This document shows, one piece after another, positions 38,757-42,621 of a DNA stretch of 42,621 nucleotides. Position 1 is the stretch's first letter. Each line of letters opens with the position of its first letter. The notes beneath the pieces were generated by a model, which saw only the letters and a program-made list of their open reading frames with translations, ran no database searches and was not told the DNA's origin. The stretch is from a virus. Location: the IMG/VR virus record IMGVR_UViG_3300032163_000033, positions 1-42,621 of that record. One strand, given 5' to 3'. The position numbers and the translations under genes were made by a program.

Positions 38757-39053
38757 ATGAGACCGAATATATTTATGAAAGAAGACTATGACCAATTACA
38801 TGCGGCGGCCCGGCGCTATTGGCTGGATGAGCTCAACAGCTCTGAAGAGGCTATCAATGTGTGGGGCTATATGCTCGAAGACTTAACTCTATCGAAATCC
38901 TTGATCCGGGCAATTCAGGAAAAGGGCTGGGATGAGATTGGGAGCTTGCTCTCGCTGGAGTTTTCCAACGCGGTTGAGAAATTAGCAACACTGTATGCCG
39001 ATCGTGATGCCCGTCGCTGCATCGACAGAACCCACATAGCCGGATCATGGTAG
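38757..39053 (+). CDS. Early hypothetical protein (probably leaderless)
   Basis: 98 aa. The ATG lies 7 bases after the -10 box and has no Shine-Dalgarno; another ATG at 38775 also lacks one. Helical and acidic-to-neutral (DYDQLHAAARRYWLDELNSS; SLEFSNAVEKLATLYADRD). First gene of the early transcript leading to the SSB-like and exonuclease genes. Family not recognised. Confidence 0.6.
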   Translation: MRPNIFMKEDYDQLHAAARRYWLDELNSSEEAINVWGYMLEDLTLSKSLIRAIQEKGWDEIGSLLSLEFSNAVEKLATLYADRDARRCIDRTHIAGSW

Positions 39054-39062
39054 GAGTTTTAA

Positions 39063-39275
39063 ATGGCAAATGATTACTATATCAGGGAGCCTGATATTAT
39101 GAACGAACTTGATACCACAGAAATACAGGAATATCTCTATTTTGAGGCCTTCAAGATTATGAAGGAATTGTATTGCCTGGATGATGATTTTTTTCAATTC
39201 GTTCGTTGTTTAGATAACACCTTCAACCACAACATGGGGAAAAAATATGATTTACAAACAGATCGTAAACACTAA
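39063..39275 (+). CDS. Small acidic early protein
   Basis: 70 aa, TAGGAG before ATG. Acidic and aromatic (DIMNELDTTEIQEYLYFEAF; DDDFFQFVRCLDN). Overlaps the SSB-like gene by 29 bases. Such acidic early proteins may mimic DNA or inhibit host factors, but nothing specific can be claimed. Confidence 0.55.
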   Translation: MANDYYIREPDIMNELDTTEIQEYLYFEAFKIMKELYCLDDDFFQFVRCLDNTFNHNMGKKYDLQTDRKH

Positions 39276-39771
39276 ATACGGCCCAAAAGCGGAGTGCGTC
39301 AACGATAAGGGGGAAACAAAACAGTACACCATGTCCCCCCTTGCATTGCAAAAAGCAATGTCTTTTACGCCTGGATTGGAAATATGGGCAAAATGGGGGA
39401 AGGATCAGGCGGGATATGTCTTTGTTGAAGAATGGACAAATATTGCCCCTATCAAAAAACCTTATACGGGTTCTGGTGGATCACAGGCGTATGATCCAAA
39501 GACCTTTGTGTCTAACGTGGTAGGGCAGGCTATCGCCTCAAAGGCCATTGTCAGCCCCGATCAGATCGATGCTTGGGCTAAGGCGGCTTGGAAGGCGATC
39601 AACTCCCTGGCCCCCGCTGTGGCAGCTGAGGGTATCGCCTTAGTGCGAGCTGCCGTTGCTCCACAGCAAGCGCCCTATCAAGCCGTACAGCAGCCCCCTC
39701 AGGGAAATCAAAACCCCCAGGGCTGGGATCAGGCCTATCCAGACTTTAACGACGATATTCCGGCGTTTTAA
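39247..39771 (+). CDS. Single-stranded DNA-binding-like protein
   Basis: 174 aa. The N-terminal 80 residues are beta-rich (KYGPKAECVNDKGETKQYTM; WAKWGKDQAGYVFVEEW) and could be an OB-like fold; the middle is Ala-rich, then a Gln/Pro linker and an acidic tip FNDDIPAF, the signature C-terminus of SSB proteins. It lies directly before an exonuclease gene, as in phage recombination operons. GGGGA upstream. Confidence 0.65.
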   Translation: MIYKQIVNTKYGPKAECVNDKGETKQYTMSPLALQKAMSFTPGLEIWAKWGKDQAGYVFVEEWTNIAPIKKPYTGSGGSQAYDPKTFVSNVVGQAIASKAIVSPDQIDAWAKAAWKAINSLAPAVAAEGIALVRAAVAPQQAPYQAVQQPPQGNQNPQGWDQAYPDFNDDIPAF

Positions 39772-39773
39772 TC

Positions 39774-40535
39774 ATGGACACTTACCCTCTTTACAATGGT
39801 GACGTTATTTTGACGTTTGATGACAAAAAACACGTCTATCGAGTCAATGACGAAATTGTCCCGTCTGTTACGGGGATCGTTGAGGCAATTGGCGGAAAAT
39901 TTTCGATTGGCGCCGGTTGGGCGGCGAAAATGTGCGGGGAATATTTGGAGGCCAACCTAACGCCGGAAATTGCACAAGATGAAATCCAGCTAAAGGCTTT
40001 TGCAAAAGAAATGAAATCACAGCACAGGAAGAAGACGGAATTCGCCGCCGACATCGGGACTTTAGTGCATGATTTTTTACACAAGTTTATGACCAAGCAA
40101 AACCCATCCCAACCAAACAACCCGCAAGCCGCGACCGCCTGCAAAAAGTTTATTGAATGGTCAAAAAATCATGATATTGAAGTGCTGGGTTCTGAGAAGA
40201 AAATATATTCACAAATCTTTAAGTATGCTGGCACTTATGATCTCGATTGTATGTTTGATGGTGAACGAACCATGATCGACTTTAAAACGTCCGCCGCCGT
40301 CTATCCTGAGAATTTTATTCAGCTAGGCGGGTATATCATAGCCGTAGAAGAGGAGCTTGGTGCTAATGAGGATGTTTTTAAATCATCCATGATCATCCGC
40401 TGCCCCAAAGACGGGAACGATATTGAGATTAAGCGAACCAACAGCGTCGTAAGAGATACGACTGCTTTTATGTCAGCGGTAGACATATATAGGCGATTAG
40501 CTGATCTTAAAACCTATTTGGCGAAAGCTGGATAA
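39774..40535 (+). CDS. PD-(D/E)XK exonuclease (RecB-like)
   Basis: 253 aa. GTLVHDFLHKF (about 95-105), E141 in VLGSEKKIYS, D156/D158 in GTYDLDCMFDGE, D169-x-K171 in MIDFKTS and QLGGY (183-187) give the full RecB-family catalytic set. Probably makes recombinogenic ends together with the SSB-like protein; NinG near the junction could act on the same intermediates. The genome has no visible polymerase, so recombination-dependent replication with host enzymes is plausible. Confidence 0.82.
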   Translation: MDTYPLYNGDVILTFDDKKHVYRVNDEIVPSVTGIVEAIGGKFSIGAGWAAKMCGEYLEANLTPEIAQDEIQLKAFAKEMKSQHRKKTEFAADIGTLVHDFLHKFMTKQNPSQPNNPQAATACKKFIEWSKNHDIEVLGSEKKIYSQIFKYAGTYDLDCMFDGERTMIDFKTSAAVYPENFIQLGGYIIAVEEELGANEDVFKSSMIIRCPKDGNDIEIKRTNSVVRDTTAFMSAVDIYRRLADLKTYLAKAG

Positions 40536-40539
40536 CCGG

Positions 40540-40554
40540 CACGGCGGCCCCGTG
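40540..40554. repeat. Short hairpin after the exonuclease gene
   Basis: CACGG, 5 bases, CCGTG at 40540-40554, between the exonuclease stop and the secreted-protein gene. No T-tract. Confidence 0.4.
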
Positions 40555-40573
40555 AGAAAAAGGAGCAAAGACG

Positions 40574-40834
40574 ATGAAAAAATTAATTTTTGTTTTGCTG
40601 GCATTATCAGGAACGGCAAATGCTGATCCATTTAGTCTGGTAATTGGTGCAAGCCTAAATCTGTTGCCGGTGAGCGTTGGTTATTTGGCTGGCATGCGTG
40701 ATACCAATGTCCCCGCATGTTTTAGCGAGCCACAACACAAGGTCGCCTGGAAAAATAACCCAACCGGCTATAATTTTTATACCGGTGGGTGTGATTATAT
40801 TGCCAAAAAAGAACAGTTAGTAGAAGTTAAATAG
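40574..40834 (+). CDS. Small secreted protein
   Basis: 86 aa with a clear signal peptide (MKKLIFVLLALSGTANA, cleavage before DPFS). The mature part is about 69 aa with two cysteines (VPACFSE, GGCDYI), probably a disulfide in the periplasm. AAGGAG precedes the ATG. Family unknown. It heads the accessory region that holds array 3. Confidence 0.6.
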   Translation: MKKLIFVLLALSGTANADPFSLVIGASLNLLPVSVGYLAGMRDTNVPACFSEPQHKVAWKNNPTGYNFYTGGCDYIAKKEQLVEVK

Positions 40835-40838
40835 CACA

Positions 40839-40854
40839 ACACGAGACCTCGTGT
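40839..40854. repeat. Palindrome upstream of array 3
   Basis: ACACGAG, AC, CTCGTGT: a perfect 7-bp inverted repeat with a 2-base centre, just after the secreted-protein gene. Confidence 0.6.
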
Positions 40855-40863
40855 GAATGTGGT

Positions 40864-40882
40864 CTTCCGCGCCCGGCGGAAG
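40864..40882. repeat. Hairpin in the leader of array 3
   Basis: CTTCCGC, GCCCG loop, GCGGAAG. Ten bases after the palindrome at 40839 and 38 bases before the first ATG of the array. Could control array expression. Confidence 0.6.
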
Positions 40883-40919
40883 GTGCGAAATATCCGGGCA
40901 CCATTTAAGGCGAAGCATT

Positions 40920-41153
40920 ATGTTAGGTGAGTCTCTCAACAATAAGTTTCACGACGCGCTTGGCCCCGCGCTTGACCACGCGCTTTACGATGCGCTTGAC
41001 CACGCGCTTTACGATGCGCTTTACCACGCGCTTTACCACGCGCTTTACGATGCGCTTTACCACACGCTTTACCGCACGCTTAACCGCACGCTTACCTCCG
41101 CGCATGACGCCCCCCTCGCCCAACTTCAGAAGGAAATAAAAAATGTTAGGTAA
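40920..41153 (+). CDS. Tetrapeptide-repeat small protein, array 3 unit 1
   Basis: 77 aa from ATG 40920 (AAGG 9 bases upstream). MLGESLNNKF, then HDAL GPAL DHAL YDAL DHAL YDAL YHAL YHAL YDAL YHTL YRTL NRTL, TSAH, DAPLAQLQKEIKNVR. Rich in Tyr and His. An upstream in-frame extension exists but lacks a site and is not in other units. Function unknown. Confidence 0.75.
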   Translation: MLGESLNNKFHDALGPALDHALYDALDHALYDALYHALYHALYDALYHTLYRTLNRTLTSAHDAPLAQLQKEIKNVR

Positions 41154-41325
41154 ATCTCTCAATGATAAGTTTTACGACGCGCTTCGCCCCGCGCTTGGCC
41201 ACGCGCTTGACCCCGCGCTTGACCCCGCACTTCGCGACGCGCTTGACCACGCGCTTTATCCCGCGCTTTACGATGCGCTTCGCTTCGCGCGCGCCGCCCC
41301 CCTCGCCCAACTTGAGCAGGACTAG
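41143..41325 (+). CDS. Tetrapeptide-repeat small protein, array 3 unit 2 (tail shortened)
   Basis: 60 aa: MLGKSLNDKF, YDAL RPAL GHAL DPAL DPAL RDAL DHAL YPAL YDAL, RFAR, AAPLAQLEQD, then TAG in place of the Leu codon of the tail (gactag). It does not overlap unit 3, which starts 3 bases after the stop, yet the AGGA spacing is retained. Confidence 0.72.
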   Translation: MLGKSLNDKFYDALRPALGHALDPALDPALRDALDHALYPALYDALRFARAAPLAQLEQD

Positions 41326-41328
41326 AAA

Positions 41329-41526
41329 ATGCTAGGTGAGTCTCTCAATAATAAGTTTTACACCGCGCTTGACCACGCGCTTTACCGCGCGCTTCTCCCC
41401 GCGCTTGACCCCGCGCTTTATCCCGCGCTTTACAGTGCGCTTCGAGTCGCGCTTTACCGCACGCTTGGCCCCGCGCTTCTCACCGCCCTCGCCCAACTTG
41501 AGCAGGACTTAAAAAATGTTAGGTGA
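41329..41526 (+). CDS. Tetrapeptide-repeat small protein, array 3 unit 3
   Basis: 65 aa: MLGESLNNKF, YTAL DHAL YRAL LPAL DPAL YPAL YSAL RVAL YRTL GPAL, then LTALAQLEQDLKNVR. Ribosome site GCAGGA. Overlaps unit 4 by 11 bases. Function unknown. Confidence 0.75.
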   Translation: MLGESLNNKFYTALDHALYRALLPALDPALYPALYSALRVALYRTLGPALLTALAQLEQDLKNVR

Positions 41527-41713
41527 GTCTCTCAATAATAAGTTTTACACCGTGCTTGACGACGCGCCTGCCCAAACGCTTTACCGCGTGCTCCACAACG
41601 CGCTTGGCCCCGAGTTTAATCGCACACTTCGCCGCGCGCTTTACCGCACGCTTGACCCCGCGAATGACGCCGCCCTCGCCCAACTTCAGCGGGACTTAAA
41701 AAATGTTAGGTAA
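41516..41713 (+). CDS. Tetrapeptide-repeat small protein, array 3 unit 4
   Basis: 65 aa: MLGESLNNKF, then a more diverged core YTVL DDAP AQTL YRVL HNAL GPEF NRTL RRAL YRTL DPAN, then DAALAQLQRDLKNVR. The register of four is kept even where Ala and Leu are replaced. Overlaps unit 5 by 11 bases. Confidence 0.74.
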   Translation: MLGESLNNKFYTVLDDAPAQTLYRVLHNALGPEFNRTLRRALYRTLDPANDAALAQLQRDLKNVR

Positions 41714-41897
41714 ATCTCTCAATAATAAGTTTTACGCGCTCCACGACGCGCTTCGCCCCGCGCTTGACCCCGTGCTTGACGACGCGCTTGACCCCGCGCT
41801 CCACGACACGCTTGACCACGCGCTTTACCGCACGCTTGACCCCGCGAATTACGATATCCTCGTCCAACTTCAGCGGGAAATAAAAAATGTTAGGTAA
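41703..41897 (+). CDS. Tetrapeptide-repeat small protein, array 3 unit 5
   Basis: 64 aa: MLGKSLNNKF, YALH DALR PALD PVLD in a shifted reading of the tetrad (three bases missing after YA), then DDAL DPAL HDTL DHAL YRTL DPAN YDILVQLQREIKNVR. The shift keeps the protein frame while changing the tetrad phase relative to the start. Function unknown. Confidence 0.74.
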   Translation: MLGKSLNNKFYALHDALRPALDPVLDDALDPALHDTLDHALYRTLDPANYDILVQLQREIKNVR

Positions 41898-42108
41898 ATC
41901 TCTCAATGATAAGTTTTACGACACGCTTCGCCCCGCGCTTGACCACGCGCTTCGCGTCGCGCTTCTCGTCGCGCTTGGCCCCGCGCTTTATCCCGCGCTT
42001 CGACGCACGCTTTATCGCACGCTTGAACGCACGCTCCACGACACGCTTACCCCCGTACTTGACGATATCCTCGTCCAGCTGGAACGAGACATAACAAAGG
42101 AAACCTGA
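41887..42108 (+). CDS. Tetrapeptide-repeat small protein, array 3 unit 6 (last)
   Basis: 73 aa: MLGKSLNDKF, YDTL RPAL DHAL RVAL LVAL GPAL YPAL RRTL YRTL ERTL HDTL TPVL, then DDILVQLERDITKET. The tail differs from other units (ITKET instead of IKNVR) and the next gene has its own AAGGA site, so the array ends here. Confidence 0.75.
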   Translation: MLGKSLNDKFYDTLRPALDHALRVALLVALGPALYPALRRTLYRTLERTLHDTLTPVLDDILVQLERDITKET

Positions 42109-42109
42109 T

Positions 42110-42418
42110 ATGAAAATATCAACAGCACTGCAATTACTGGTCGATACCGATGAAATATGCGGCCGCCTCAAGGGATCATGCGACGCGCTGGAATATCAGA
42201 TAAAAGTCATGGAGGCAACCGGTTATCTTGAAGCGTCTGGAACGCAAGACGAACGAAAGTCTAGGGCAAGAACAACGGAGGCATATATAGCATTGACACA
42301 TGACTATGGTAGTACCAGGATCGACTATGAAATTATAGCGGCAAAGCGAAAGACAGCTGAATTAACTATTGAAGTCTGGCGGTCAGTTAACGCTAATCGA
42401 CGCCGTGGCAATATATGA
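42110..42418 (+). CDS. Small helical protein upstream of ninG
   Basis: 102 aa, AAGGA before ATG 42110. Almost wholly helical and charged, with a C-terminal KRKTAELTIEVWRSVNANRR, resembling small early phage proteins near recombination genes. Four-base overlap with ninG (ATGA at 42415). Function unknown; co-expression with NinG is likely. Confidence 0.6.
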   Translation: MKISTALQLLVDTDEICGRLKGSCDALEYQIKVMEATGYLEASGTQDERKSRARTTEAYIALTHDYGSTRIDYEIIAAKRKTAELTIEVWRSVNANRRRGNI

Positions 42419-42621
42419 AGAAGAAACATATAAAGAAAAAAATGACGTTGCCAAGGCTTAAAAAAAAGGTATGGAAAGCTTTCAGCATTTATATACGGCA
42501 TCAAACAAAAGAATATATACCATGCTATACATGCGGGCAAGTGAATCACTGGACTTGCCTGCACGCTGGGCACGCGATAGCCGGAAGACATAACGGAGTT
42601 CTATTTGATTTATTTTTAGTA
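42415..42621 (+). CDS. ninG: NinG-like recombination protein, 5' part
   Basis: The start of the gene that continues at base 122 of the window. ATG overlaps the previous stop (ATGA). Residues 1-69: a Lys-rich N-terminus, VWKAFSIYIRHQTKEYIPCY, TCGQVNHW, CLHAGHAIAGRHNGVLFDLF. Through the 121-bp overlap it differs from the left copy by one residue (Leu for Ile). Joined length is about 140 aa, near the usual size of NinG. Confidence 0.82.
   Translation, partial: MKKKHIKKKMTLPRLKKKVWKAFSIYIRHQTKEYIPCYTCGQVNHWTCLHAGHAIAGRHNGVLFDLFLV
42501..42621. repeat. Right copy of 121-bp terminal direct repeat
   Basis: Matches 1-121 except at 42591 (T) and 42601 (C). See left copy. Confidence 0.9.

Larger units (their letters stand above)
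40920..42108 (+). repeat. Array 3: six tandem tetrapeptide-repeat genes
   Basis: The same cassette family as arrays 1 and 2, with six-A junctions like array 1. On the circle it lies about 3.3 kb from array 1. It shares a stretch of about 40 identical bases with unit 2 of array 1 (near 41053 and 3353), evidence of exchange between arrays. Confidence 0.9.

Noticed and set aside
40857-40919. N-terminal extension of the first array 3 unit
   Set aside because: The extension reads through a hairpin, has no ribosome site and is absent from all other units; ATG 40920 matches the family start.
1-42621. tRNA genes, integrase, attachment sites
   Set aside because: No cloverleaf-like segment, no recombinase motifs and no att-like duplication other than the assembly overlap were found on reading; a dedicated tRNA scan could not be run.

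Overview
The window looks like one complete, circularly closed genome of a short-tailed (podovirus-type) tailed phage of a Gram-negative host, probably assembled from a metagenome. Bases 42501-42621 repeat bases 1-121 with two differences. A NinG-like gene starting at 42415 reads in frame across that repeat and ends at 337, so the unique genome is about 42,500 bp. A spanin-like gene pair points to a Gram-negative host. I see no integrase, no CI-type repressor of ordinary size, no DNA polymerase, no primase-helicase, no tRNA and no CRISPR array.

Layout: (1) 40.5 kb, through the circle junction, to 6.9 kb is an accessory region. It holds three arrays of small tandem genes built of a four-residue repeat, interleaved with sugar genes: a UDP-sulfoquinovose synthase, a short sialic-acid-synthase-like protein and an SpsF/NeuA-type cytidylyltransferase. 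(2) 6.9-9.4 kb is a GC-richer block of mostly unknown genes, with repeated GTTAG/CTAAC motifs upstream and a Q/sigma-region-4-like regulator at the end. (3) 9.4-33.3 kb is packaging and virion: TerS-like, TerL, a full-length NeuB-like enzyme, P22-type portal, a DUF115/MAF-like protein, an inserted 6-kb adhesin block, scaffold, major capsid protein, a terminator, a TPR-glycosyltransferase-like protein, adaptor, tail proteins and three ejection-type proteins. (4) 33.4-35.8 kb is lysis: small membrane proteins, an Rz/Rz1-like pair and a DUF5675 protein. (5) 35.7-38.1 kb, on the minus strand, is a three-gene glycan operon (radical SAM, NAD-dependent epimerase, family 2 glycosyltransferase). (6) 38.1-40.5 kb is a control region with a divergent promoter, a small HTH protein, and early genes ending in an SSB-like protein and a PD-(D/E)XK exonuclease.

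The most striking content is the 16-gene tandem family. Each gene encodes a conserved 10-residue start (MLGESLNNKF type), 3 to about 18 tetrapeptides of the form x-x-Ala-Leu, and a conserved tail (AQLQQDLKN type). The DNA encoding the tail carries the ribosome-binding site and start codon of the next gene, so each unit is a plug-in cassette. The tetrapeptide DNA is a strict 12-bp period (NNC NNC RYG CTT) in which variation falls mainly on the first two bases of two codons. One unit (3642-3767) is visibly a chimera of two neighbours, joined at the invariant CGCGCT core. This looks like a recombining, diversified small-protein system that I cannot match to any known family.

A second theme is glycan metabolism. 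At least nine genes for nucleotide sugars, nonulosonic acids or glycosyl transfer lie in 42.5 kb, some inside the virion operon. Modification of virion or host-surface glycans is the simplest reading, but it is an inference.
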